Shown here in pieces: positions 25,677 through 33,355 of a DNA stretch of 36,168 nucleotides. The stretch's first letter is position 1, and every line of letters begins with the position of its first letter. A program made the position numbers and the translations under genes. Source of the DNA: Fulvivirga sp. M361. GTDB lineage: Bacteria > Bacteroidota > Bacteroidia > Cytophagales > Cyclobacteriaceae. Under the pieces are notes generated by a model. That model was given only the letters and a program-made list of their open reading frames with translations. It was not told the origin of the DNA and did no database searches. The stretch spans positions 1 to 36,168 of the forward strand of contig NZ_VKDC01000048.1 in the NCBI RefSeq assembly GCF_007097395.1. The letters run 5' to 3'.

Positions 25677-26636
25677 TTATGCGCTTTTCTTTACTACCTT
25701 ATTATTCTGCCGCTTTTCTGCATGTGCAATAGCTGCATCTCTTACCCATTCGCCATTGTCCCATGCATCGTTCCTTGCCTTCAACCTTTCCTTATTACAG
25801 ATACCATTGCCATTTACTACCTGCCAGAATTCGTCCCAGTCGATAGGGCCGAAATCATAGTGACCTTTCTCTTCATTCCATTTAAGGTCTTGATCGGGGA
25901 TCGTTAAACCAATGTAGTCTGCCTGAGGCACGGTATTATCCACAAACTGTTGTCTTAATTCATCATTGGTCTTTCGTTTGATCTTCCAGCGTACCGACTG
26001 TGCCGTATTAGGTGAATCTTCATCACGCGGGCCAAACATCATTAAGGAGGGCCACCACCATCGGTTCAGGGCATCCTGAGCCATTTCTTTTTGCTCCGGC
26101 GTTCCATTGGCAAGGGTTAACATGATCTCATAGCCCTGACGCTGGTGGAAGCTTTCTTCTTTACAGATTCTTACCATCGCCCTGGCATACGGACCGAAGG
26201 AAGTACGGGTAAGCATCACCTGGTTGATGATAGCAGCTCCGTCTACCAGCCAGCCGATTGCCCCAATATCTGCCCAACTTAGGGTAGGGTAATTGAAGAT
26301 GCTGGAATACTTGGCTTTGCCGGAATTCAATTGTTCCATCATTTCATCACGTGTGATGCCCAATGTTTCAGCGGCACTGTACAGGTATAATCCATGACCG
26401 GCCTCGTCCTGTACTTTGGCTAGCAAGGCTACTTTTCTTCTCAAAGTCGGGGTTCTGGTAATCCAGTTCCCTTCCGGGAGCATTCCTACTACTTCAGAAT
26501 GTGCATGTTGCGAGATCTGCCGTATATGTGTTTTACGATATTTCTCAGGCATCCAGTCTTTCGCTTCGATGCTTTCGCCTGCGTCTATTCTCTCGTTAAA
26601 TCGCTCTTCTAAACTCTTGATATCCATTGCGCTCAT
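25677..26636 (-). CDS. paaA: Phenylacetyl-CoA epoxidase catalytic subunit PaaA
   Basis: Diiron oxygenase subunit that inserts oxygen across the aromatic ring of phenylacetyl-CoA to form the 1,2-epoxide. Two ExxH iron-binding motifs are visible: Glu78-His81 ([12 protein letters not shown]) and Glu161-His164 ([13 protein letters not shown]). [16 protein letters not shown] and [20 protein letters not shown] are family hallmarks. The protein has 319 residues, against about 309 in E. coli. It lies 15 bases after paaE, so the oxygenase and its reductase are made together. Confidence 0.95.
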   Translation of the reverse strand: MSAMDIKSLEERFNERIDAGESIEAKDWMPEKYRKTHIRQISQHAHSEVVGMLPEGNWITRTPTLRRKVALLAKVQDEAGHGLYLYSAAETLGITRDEMMEQLNSGKAKYSSIFNYPTLSWADIGAIGWLVDGAAIINQVMLTRTSFGPYARAMVRICKEESFHQRQGYEIMLTLANGTPEQKEMAQDALNRWWWPSLMMFGPRDEDSPNTAQSVRWKIKRKTNDELRQQFVDNTVPQADYIGLTIPDQDLKWNEEKGHYDFGPIDWDEFWQVVNGNGICNKERLKARNDAWDNGEWVRDAAIAHAEKRQNNKVVKKSA

Positions 26637-26651
26637 TTTTTACTAATTTTC

Positions 26652-27716
26652 TTAAACGTCAAAGTTTACTACTACCTTGTCCGAGGTGGGTATTGACTGG
26701 CAGGTTAATATGAATCCATCTTTCACCTCCTCACCCTCCAGTGCATAATTGACTAACATATCTACCGAACCTTCGACTAATTTTGCCTTGCATGTACAGC
26801 AAACCCCTCCTTTACAGGCAAACGGCAGGTCCGCTGAATTGTTCAAAGCGCTGTCCAGAATGTTACCTTCTCCCTGCGGAACTTTAAATGTCAGTGTTTT
26901 ACCCCCTTCATGGATCGTAACGTCAGCCATTTTACCCTTGAATTTATTGTCTGCTTTTTTGCTTTTAGCGGTAACCGGTGTGCCGAAGAGTTCAAAATGG
27001 ATCTTCTTCTCATTTATCCCTTCCGAGGTTAAAAAGTCTTTGATGGCAAAGATCAAGGGTTGTGGTCCGCATATGAATACTTCGTCTATTTCTTCTTTAT
27101 CACACAAACCGTTGTTAAACAGTTGCTTTAATTTTTCTTCATCCAACCTGCCGTTCAATAAGTGTACGTTACGTTGTTCTTCGTCAAGGATATGAAATAG
27201 TTCAAATCGTTCCATATGCAGGTTTTTCAGCGCTTCCAGTTCTTCCCTGAGTATGATGGAAGAGACCGTTCTATTGAGATAAAATAGCTGGATGCTGGTA
27301 TCCGGCTCCTGCGTTAGGTGTGTTTTGATGATGGAGAGCATTGGTGTAATACCACTACCGGCTGCAAAGGCTACAATGTGTCTGGGTTTGGTAGCGTTGA
27401 TCTCCACAAAAAACCGGCCGGCAGGCGGAGCAACTTCCAACGTATCACCTACTTTCAGATGGTCGTTTACAAAAGAGGAAAATCTTCCGTCCTGTATTTT
27501 CTTTACGCCAATTTTCCACTCTTTGTCCAAAGGACTCGAGCATAATGAATAAGACCTGCGAAGTTCTTCACCCTCAACTAAAGCTTTAAAAGTGAGGTAT
27601 TGACCCTGGGTGTATTTAAAGGTGTCCTGAAGGTCTTCATTTACCTTCATGGTGACGATAGTACACTCGTCGGTGGTCTTTTCAAGATCACTTATTTCTA
27701 GTGGATAAAATTTCAT
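26652..27716 (-). CDS. paaE: Phenylacetyl-CoA epoxidase reductase PaaE
   Basis: FAD/2Fe-2S reductase that passes electrons from NAD(P)H to PaaA. Domains in order: FAD-binding barrel (about 1-105) with RSYSLCSS (54-61); NAD(P)-binding domain (110-235) with AAGSGITPMLSI (118-129) and ICGPQPLI; C-terminal plant-type ferredoxin (about 262-354) with cluster ligands Cys301, Cys306, Cys309 and Cys339 (ACKGGVCCTCKAKL). At 354 residues it is the usual size. It is the first gene of the leftward operon, unlike E. coli, where paaE comes fifth. Its start is 54 bases from the TetR-family stop, and the operator-like palindromes occupy that gap. Confidence 0.95.
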   Translation of the reverse strand: MKFYPLEISDLEKTTDECTIVTMKVNEDLQDTFKYTQGQYLTFKALVEGEELRRSYSLCSSPLDKEWKIGVKKIQDGRFSSFVNDHLKVGDTLEVAPPAGRFFVEINATKPRHIVAFAAGSGITPMLSIIKTHLTQEPDTSIQLFYLNRTVSSIILREELEALKNLHMERFELFHILDEEQRNVHLLNGRLDEEKLKQLFNNGLCDKEEIDEVFICGPQPLIFAIKDFLTSEGINEKKIHFELFGTPVTAKSKKADNKFKGKMADVTIHEGGKTLTFKVPQGEGNILDSALNNSADLPFACKGGVCCTCKAKLVEGSVDMLVNYALEGEEVKDGFILTCQSIPTSDKVVVNFDV

Positions 27717-27718
27717 AA

Positions 27719-27757
27719 CTAATAATGATTAGCATAAAACTAACGATCATTAGTTAG
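27719..27757 (-). promoter_or_regulatory. Operator-like palindromes in front of the paa operon
   Basis: ACTAACGATCATTAGT (27739-27754) is a 16-bp inverted repeat with a single mismatched pair, and can be read outward as CTAACGATCATTAGTTAG (27740-27757). A second, CTAATAATGATTAG (27719-27732), repeats the CTAAT/ATTAG half-sites 20 bases away, touching the paaE start. Size and symmetry fit TetR-family operators, and the TetR gene is adjacent. An A/T-rich octamer CAAAATAA (27763-27770; TTATTTTG on the transcribed strand, one mismatch from TAnnTTTG) may be the -7 box, which would place the operators over the transcription start. No -33 box is clear. Confidence 0.6.
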
Positions 27758-27770
27758 ACTTCCAAAATAA

Positions 27771-28349
27771 TTACACCCGTATGCCGCCTAAGAGACACTG
27801 GATCAGGTGCTTCTCAAGATCAAGAGAATTTAAGTCGGAATGTTTGTCGTACCAGGAATAGAACCGTTGCAATGTAGTTAAAATGGAGAAAAGCGCAATT
27901 TCCGTATCTATTTCCCGGATATCTCCCTCCTGCATGGCCTGTACCAAAATGTTCCTGAAATTAGCTTCATAGTTTTCACGGAGTGCGGCATACTGTTCAC
28001 GTTCCGGATTTTCCAGGTGTCTCCATTCTACCATCATCAGTGCCATGAGATCGGTGTGTTCTACCGAAAGGTGTACGTGCAGTCCGATCAGGCGCTCTAA
28101 TTTTTCTATGGATCGGAGCGAGGATGACTTTATTTCCTGCATACCGTCCACGAACAGGTTAGCGCCTTGCATCAGCAAGTGGACCAGTATTTCATGTTTT
28201 GACTTGATATGGTTGTATAAACTGGCTGGTTTAATGCCGATTTCACTGGCAATGTCCTGCATTGAGGTAGTGGTGTAACCGTGTTTTCTAAACAGGTTGG
28301 AACCTATGCGTTGGATGGACTCTTTACGTGATAGATCTTTGGATATCAT
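27771..28349 (-). CDS. TetR/AcrR-family transcriptional regulator, probable repressor of the paa operon
   Basis: A 192-residue regulator. The N-terminal helix-turn-helix is at about 25-50 (TTTSMQDIASEIGIKPASLY, then NHIKSKHEIL). The remainder is the helical ligand-binding domain of this family. I chose the ATG at 28349: it gives MISKDLSRKESIQRIGSNLF, a normal TetR start, while the longer frame to 28499 runs inside the upstream receptor gene with atypical sequence. It is immediately upstream of paaE on the same strand, with palindromes in the gap, so control of the paa genes by phenylacetyl-CoA (as for PaaR-type TetR regulators in other bacteria) is the likely role. An imperfect repeat ATTCG-N8-CGAAT (28350-28367) just before its start could serve autoregulation. 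Confidence 0.88.
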   Translation of the reverse strand: MISKDLSRKESIQRIGSNLFRKHGYTTTSMQDIASEIGIKPASLYNHIKSKHEILVHLLMQGANLFVDGMQEIKSSSLRSIEKLERLIGLHVHLSVEHTDLMALMMVEWRHLENPEREQYAALRENYEANFRNILVQAMQEGDIREIDTEIALFSILTTLQRFYSWYDKHSDLNSLDLEKHLIQCLLGGIRV

Positions 28350-28398
28350 ATTCGTTGTAAAGCGAATATAAGAAAATGCGTTTGACTGTGTCTTTGTT

Positions 28399-30870
28399 CT
28401 ACCATTTAAACTGTAAGGTAGTGTAGAATGACCTGGGGTCTGAAGGGATAATACCAGGACCGGGGTAGCCTGTGGCACGTCTGGTGAAGTACTTTTCATC
28501 CATAAGGTTATTGATTCCCGCTTCTACTCTGAATTTTCCGATTTTATAAGAGGCTGAGAGATCTAGGATGCTGTAGGCAGGAATACTGCCAATGATGCCT
28601 TCACGACTATCTCCTTCTTCCGGCCGCGGTGTGTTTTGCGCGTCGGTATATTGTTCTGAGAGATAAGTGTATTGCAGGCTGCCCATGAAATTTTTATAAC
28701 CAAAACTTACACCTGTTTTAAGGTTTACGGAAGGGATAAACTCTACCTGGCGCCCCTTGACATTATTGTCTTCACTATTCAGATATTCTGATCGGGTCAG
28801 GGCGATATTAATGAATGGATTTAGTCGAAATTGATCTTCATTGAGGCTTAGGAAATTCACTGCATTCCAATCCAGGAACATTTCAAAACCATAAATGATG
28901 GCATCGCCTATATTTTTTCTGACTCTGTCTCCCTTATTTTCACCTTCCTGAACCAGTATCGTACCAATTCTGTCATTATAAAACAATGAAAAGCCGCCAA
29001 TATCGTAAGACAGGTTTTTTTGCCATTTACCGCGTATGCCGAAATCACCTGTAGCACCATTTTCGTCCTCAATTTCCGGATCGACAATAAAGGTAGGGTT
29101 GACTACCCGGATGTCGCTAAAGGTTACGGACCGGTAGTTTTGAGAGAGATTTGCATAAAACTCTAACCCCTGCGATTGCCGATAACTGGTGCCAAGTCCC
29201 AACAGGATGAAGGATCGATTGAAATCACGATTATCCGTAGTGTCCTGTCGTAATATCTCGTTACCGGCACGATCAAACCCTACTTCTGTATACTGACCTT
29301 CCGAAGCTGTTTTGATATGTTCAAACCGGAAACCGGGAGTTATGGACAGCTTATCATTCAGAAAGAAGATGTTTTCTCCGAACACGGCAATATTAGTGTT
29401 CGGGAAATCGAAACCGGACTGATGCGGGTAGGAGGGAAACTCACTGTTGCGAAAAGAAAAATCATCATCAAAAGCATTGCTACCGGGCCCTTGCCGTGAG
29501 GCATTGTTAGCACGGTAATATTTAGAACCTATCAGAAAAACGGCTTTTTTTCCGGATAATTCATAGCGTGTGAGCAAACGCGCTTCAGCCCCCCAATTAT
29601 TAAATTCATCTTTTATCAGATCTCTTGTGAAAGCTTCTGAGTCATCTATTTCTGTAATAGGATTCCTTTCGGGGCGTTGTGGGTCGCCCCTGAAGCCCAG
29701 TGCATTTCTTTCGGCATCAAGGCCAAATACATTTAAGCTGAAGTCTGTACGGGTTGAGAATTTGTGTTTCAGTTTCAATGCCACAAGTCTCCAATCTACC
29801 TCGAACCAGTTTCTTTCCCTGTTACTTTGGTTAATGTTTTGCTCAAATTGGGTGTCCGTAAGTCCACCTGCCTGCTGGGCGAGATAGTGCAGGTAAGTAG
29901 TTTCCAGCGTCAGCGAAGTATTAGTATTCAGTGCATAATTAAATGAACCGAAATAATTGTAAGAATCAAAAGCCGAATTAGGCCGGAAACCGTCCCCCCG
30001 TTTGTAATTAAAATAGGTGTAGTAGCTGAACTTACCCGTTGTGCCTGACATACTATTGAAGCTGGTAAAGAGCCCAAAAGACCCCACAGACTGGCGTGAC
30101 AACAGCTCTATTTTTTTAGTAGCATGTGGCTTTTTGAATTTAAAATTGATCAATCCGCCAAACTGTGAGCCATATTGAAGTGAGGCAGCGCCGCGTATGA
30201 CCTGTATTTCACTCAAAGCCTCTGCAGGCGGAGTATAATAACTTTCGGGGTAGCCCAGTACATCTGCACTAATATCATAGCCACTTTGACGGGTATTAAA
30301 GTTAGCTGTTCGGTTGGGGTCTAATCCACGCCCCCCGATATTCAATTGCAGACCGGCATCGTTATTTTCGTAAATGTTCAGCCCAACCACCTGCGAATAG
30401 ATCTGGCGCGCATTATTAGCCGCAAAGTTTCCTACGGCATTGTCCAGCAAGACTACTTCTGATTTTTTACCCGCATAAATAGCAGTGCCCTCTACAGGGT
30501 TGAGTCTGCTCAAGCCGAATAGCTCTTCTTTTTGACGTCGGATGACCACCTCCGAAAGCTCATTGCTGAAAGGGGTCAGTGCTATTTTTAGCGTTTGGTC
30601 CTGAAAGATGGAGACTTGTTGTTTTAACGGATTGTATCCTATGGCAAAGACAGTGAGAAAATAGTCCCCCTTTTCTAATTGTGTAAAACGGAATTCACCT
30701 TTTGAGTTGGTCCGTTTAAGCTCTTTGGTAGTGTTGTTGAATACTTCTGCATTGCCGATAGGCTGATCTGTGTTAGCGTCCAGCACCAGACCTGATAGTT
30801 CAAATTGGGCCAAAAGCGGAGCATAGGTAAATGCAAAAAACAACAGCAGACTACAGACCTTTAATTTCAT
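28399..30870 (-). CDS. TonB-dependent outer-membrane receptor, FecA-like
   Basis: An 823-residue outer-membrane transporter without an STN domain. A signal peptide (MKLKVCSLLLFFAFTYAPLLAQ) is followed by a carboxypeptidase-regulatory-like domain (about 24-98, LSGLVLDANTDQPIGNAEVF), a plug with LNIGGRGLDPNRTANFNTRQ and EIQVIRGAASLQYGSQFGG (about 120-250), and a barrel ending in YTTLQFKW, a proper C-terminal aromatic. The plug and barrel resemble iron-citrate and iron-siderophore receptors (COG4772, FecA) more than SusC. It is the last gene of the DUF4856-imelysin-HTTM-receptor set; its first 20 bases overlap the end of the HTTM gene, so the two are translationally coupled. Iron or another metal chelate is the probable cargo, inferred from subfamily and the imelysin neighbour. 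Confidence 0.9.
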   Translation of the reverse strand: MKLKVCSLLLFFAFTYAPLLAQFELSGLVLDANTDQPIGNAEVFNNTTKELKRTNSKGEFRFTQLEKGDYFLTVFAIGYNPLKQQVSIFQDQTLKIALTPFSNELSEVVIRRQKEELFGLSRLNPVEGTAIYAGKKSEVVLLDNAVGNFAANNARQIYSQVVGLNIYENNDAGLQLNIGGRGLDPNRTANFNTRQSGYDISADVLGYPESYYTPPAEALSEIQVIRGAASLQYGSQFGGLINFKFKKPHATKKIELLSRQSVGSFGLFTSFNSMSGTTGKFSYYTYFNYKRGDGFRPNSAFDSYNYFGSFNYALNTNTSLTLETTYLHYLAQQAGGLTDTQFEQNINQSNRERNWFEVDWRLVALKLKHKFSTRTDFSLNVFGLDAERNALGFRGDPQRPERNPITEIDDSEAFTRDLIKDEFNNWGAEARLLTRYELSGKKAVFLIGSKYYRANNASRQGPGSNAFDDDFSFRNSEFPSYPHQSGFDFPNTNIAVFGENIFFLNDKLSITPGFRFEHIKTASEGQYTEVGFDRAGNEILRQDTTDNRDFNRSFILLGLGTSYRQSQGLEFYANLSQNYRSVTFSDIRVVNPTFIVDPEIEDENGATGDFGIRGKWQKNLSYDIGGFSLFYNDRIGTILVQEGENKGDRVRKNIGDAIIYGFEMFLDWNAVNFLSLNEDQFRLNPFINIALTRSEYLNSEDNNVKGRQVEFIPSVNLKTGVSFGYKNFMGSLQYTYLSEQYTDAQNTPRPEEGDSREGIIGSIPAYSILDLSASYKIGKFRVEAGINNLMDEKYFTRRATGYPGPGIIPSDPRSFYTTLQFKW

Positions 30871-32215
30871 CGTTGAATGGTAATATCCAGTTTTTGTGTT
30901 GAAAAGAATCGTGTAATGCCGCCAGGTTTACTTTGGGGTCAATAAAGGGCTGGTTCCTGCGGCCGTTGAGGGCTACGTAACTATCAGTATATACCTGCAC
31001 CTGCTGGTATCCCTGCTTTTCGCAATGTTCTTTCAAGAAATGGGCGTACTGTATCACGAAGTCCGGCTGGGTGGCCATTTGTTTTTCCTGCAAAGGTGTA
31101 AGAAAATCAGTATTATCTATATAAAACTGATGCTCAGTTACACCATCTACAATTTTAAAGTGCGCGTAACCCACTTTTTCCATCAGCATGACGCGCCAGG
31201 AAAACCGGTAGCCTTCTTCAGTCCAGAACAACTCCCCGGGATATGCCAGATGCCTGAAGGGAAAAATCAGTTGTAGCATAAAGAAAACGACCAATACCGT
31301 TAATTTCGGGCGACCGGCAGTTATCAGTTTTGTGGTCATTTTTCGTCCATTGTCAAATACCTGTTTCCGGGTGCGGCATAATTTTGCCAAACCTGCCAGA
31401 AAACGCTCGTGCAGGTCCGGGTTGAAAAAGATGGTGGTGCTTACAATCATGATGTACGGGAACATGCCAATGGGGAAAAGAGCGCCGGTAAGTACATGAA
31501 AGGTAACAACCAAAGCAAAGGCCATCCATCGGGTTTTGTTCCATAGGAGCAGAAAGGGGATACAGAGGTCATAGACTGCGCCACTCCAGCTGAACAGGTA
31601 GATGACCCAGGTTTTTTGCAAAAGCGCTCCCAGTAAAGGCAGGTCGTAGCTGGAAGGTAGCCATAGTTTTAAAGGCATGGCTTCTATGAGCCAATCCGAG
31701 TTTAATTTTGCCAGTCCTGCATAGAAATAAACTATGCCAAGGAGGAGTTTTATGGCATCTACAGACCAGGAGGGAATGTATTGGAAGGCTATTCCCGGGT
31801 TGCGCTTAGCATCTAATGAAAAGTAAGCATTGGCAGGCAGGAAGATCATTAAAAAGCTCAGGAGGCTGATGAAATAGTAGTGATTGAGATAAGTGGTTTT
31901 ATCCATTAACTCAATGTAGGTAAAGCTCAGGAAGAAGGTTATGATGGCCAGTCGATAGCGATATCCCAGGCATACCGCCAATGCTGACAGTCCGCATAAG
32001 ATGAATAACAGGTAGGTATATTCTCCCAGCGGTTTGACGAATTCAAACCCATAGTAGGAAAAGAAGAACTTTGGTTCGATGTAGAATTTTTCGATCCACC
32101 CATAGCTCCAGAAACGAACGATGCTCAAAAACATCATGGCTCCAAAAAAAATACGAAAGGCCGCAAGTGGTGCAGCCTTCGTGGTATTATGGAGATATGT
32201 GTTAATCCATGGCAT
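30851..32215 (-). CDS. HTTM-domain integral membrane protein related to vitamin K-dependent gamma-carboxylase
   Basis: A 454-residue inner-membrane protein. Residues 15-290 carry several hydrophobic segments typical of the HTTM domain (RIFFGAMMFLSIVRFWSYGW, YTYLLFILCGLSALAVCLGY, YLNHYYFISLLSFLMIFLPA, IKLLLGIVYFYAGLAKLNSDW). One more is near 310 (LTVLVVFFMLQLIFPF), followed by a soluble C-terminal part (about 330-454). YFYAGLAKLNSDW resembles the mammalian carboxylase segment YFIAGVKKLDADW, so Lys170 falls where the catalytic base Lys218 lies (alignment from memory). Bacterial homologues exist without a blood-clotting context and mostly have unknown substrates. The start overlaps the imelysin stop (TGATG), and its end overlaps the receptor gene. 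It may modify or help handle the lipoproteins encoded upstream; that is inference. Confidence 0.85.
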   Translation of the reverse strand: MPWINTYLHNTTKAAPLAAFRIFFGAMMFLSIVRFWSYGWIEKFYIEPKFFFSYYGFEFVKPLGEYTYLLFILCGLSALAVCLGYRYRLAIITFFLSFTYIELMDKTTYLNHYYFISLLSFLMIFLPANAYFSLDAKRNPGIAFQYIPSWSVDAIKLLLGIVYFYAGLAKLNSDWLIEAMPLKLWLPSSYDLPLLGALLQKTWVIYLFSWSGAVYDLCIPFLLLWNKTRWMAFALVVTFHVLTGALFPIGMFPYIMIVSTTIFFNPDLHERFLAGLAKLCRTRKQVFDNGRKMTTKLITAGRPKLTVLVVFFMLQLIFPFRHLAYPGELFWTEEGYRFSWRVMLMEKVGYAHFKIVDGVTEHQFYIDNTDFLTPLQEKQMATQPDFVIQYAHFLKEHCEKQGYQQVQVYTDSYVALNGRRNQPFIDPKVNLAALHDSFQHKNWILPFNDEIKGL

Positions 32216-33336
32216 CAGTCACCGTCAGCGTCTACAAAGTCTACGCGTATATTGAGGGCTGTGAACATGTCTACTTTCATTAAAGGAACAACAGCCTGTA
32301 ATTCATTGTAAGCGCCGAGCATGGCCGTATTGTTGGTTTCTACCTCGTCAAAAAAGCTGTCTTTCAGCAACCCGCTGGTGCTTTGTGCTTTAGTGAACTG
32401 GCTGTTAATAGCAGTAGCCAGGTTTTCTCCTTCAGTGATCGTATTCAGGAAGGCCAGATACGTATTTAAGCCGGGTCCGGTACCGGCACCGTCAAAATGC
32501 TTGCCATTGAAAAAATCTATCGTAGCCTGTAAAGCTGCTTCAAACAATACTTTAGAGTACTTTTTTGAATAGAGACCTTCCACCCGGTCGCTTAGAGGAG
32601 AAGTGGAAAATACCCCGGCCGGGATGCCTATTTTACCTGCGCGAAGTGCTTTTTCATAGTAAAACATATAGTCATTGACCAACTTGTTTACCGAACTGCC
32701 TGCGGTGGATCCGTTGTTCTCTACAAACTCATCTCTAAACTCATCTTTCCAGTCGTCAAGTACTTCATTGGTCAAACTATTCAGGCGTGTAACCACCTGG
32801 CTTAAGTAAATACCGTACTTTGCATCTTGTCTAAATTGGTCTACAATATCCTCATCATTATCGGCAATCCCAAAAAGCAGATAATCCAATGCCGGAAAGC
32901 CTTGCTCATCCCGTGACGACGGTAGTTCTAGGTTAAAAGGAGGAACCCCGGAAGAAATACTGGACTCAATTTCCGCTGCATTTGCCGGGAAAATATTCGT
33001 AAAATCTCTTAAGGTCAATTCCTCTGCTTTTCCTATCTCAAACATGGAAACATGCTGCCAGGCGATGTAAGCTTCCAGCCAGGCAGTTCGAAGCTCTTCC
33101 AGGTTTTGGACCGATAAGTTGATTGTAAATTGATTTTCTGCGGTGGTCAGCTTTGCCAATGATGCTGCATATGCTTCGTAGGCTGGAATGATAATGTTAT
33201 CCGCCCAGTTGATCAATAATGCCGATCGATCAAAACCATCTGATCCGGACCCGGGAGAATCGTCGCTACTGCACGCCCAGGCACCCATTACCAGTGTCAA
33301 ACCAAATACTATCCGTCTTATCATTACGTTCTTCAA
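32215..33336 (-). CDS. Imelysin-like (insulin-cleaving-peptidase/IrpA family) surface lipoprotein
   Basis: A 373-residue lipoprotein: signal peptide and lipobox at MGAWAC (Cys22), then SSDD, an acidic cluster right after the cysteine that in Bacteroidota favours export to the cell surface. The rest is largely helical: WADNIIIPAYEAYAASLAKL, LRTAWLEAYIAWQHVSMFEIG and the signature region GFPALDYLLFGIAD (146-159). Family members typically have GxHxxE here; this one reads GFPALD, so the His is Pro and the Glu is Asp. KVLFEAALQATIDFFNGKHF and LDDW-type helices follow. Imelysin proteins are associated with iron uptake in other bacteria, acting with outer-membrane receptors. The gene lies 19 bases after the DUF4856 gene and shares a base with the HTTM start. 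Confidence 0.88.
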   Translation of the reverse strand: MKNVMIRRIVFGLTLVMGAWACSSDDSPGSGSDGFDRSALLINWADNIIIPAYEAYAASLAKLTTAENQFTINLSVQNLEELRTAWLEAYIAWQHVSMFEIGKAEELTLRDFTNIFPANAAEIESSISSGVPPFNLELPSSRDEQGFPALDYLLFGIADNDEDIVDQFRQDAKYGIYLSQVVTRLNSLTNEVLDDWKDEFRDEFVENNGSTAGSSVNKLVNDYMFYYEKALRAGKIGIPAGVFSTSPLSDRVEGLYSKKYSKVLFEAALQATIDFFNGKHFDGAGTGPGLNTYLAFLNTITEGENLATAINSQFTKAQSTSGLLKDSFFDEVETNNTAMLGAYNELQAVVPLMKVDMFTALNIRVDFVDADGD

Positions 33337-33355
33337 TATTTTGTTAATGGTCTAC

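Noticed and set aside
28350-28499. 50-residue N-terminal extension of the TetR protein
   Set aside because: The added residues come from the other frame of the receptor's C-terminal coding sequence and do not resemble TetR proteins; the Met at 28349 gives a normal start.
30851-30870. Overlap of the HTTM and receptor genes as a sign of frameshift
   Set aside because: Both proteins are complete at their ends (a normal signal peptide on the receptor and a full soluble tail on the HTTM protein), so a 20-base overlap is ordinary coupling.
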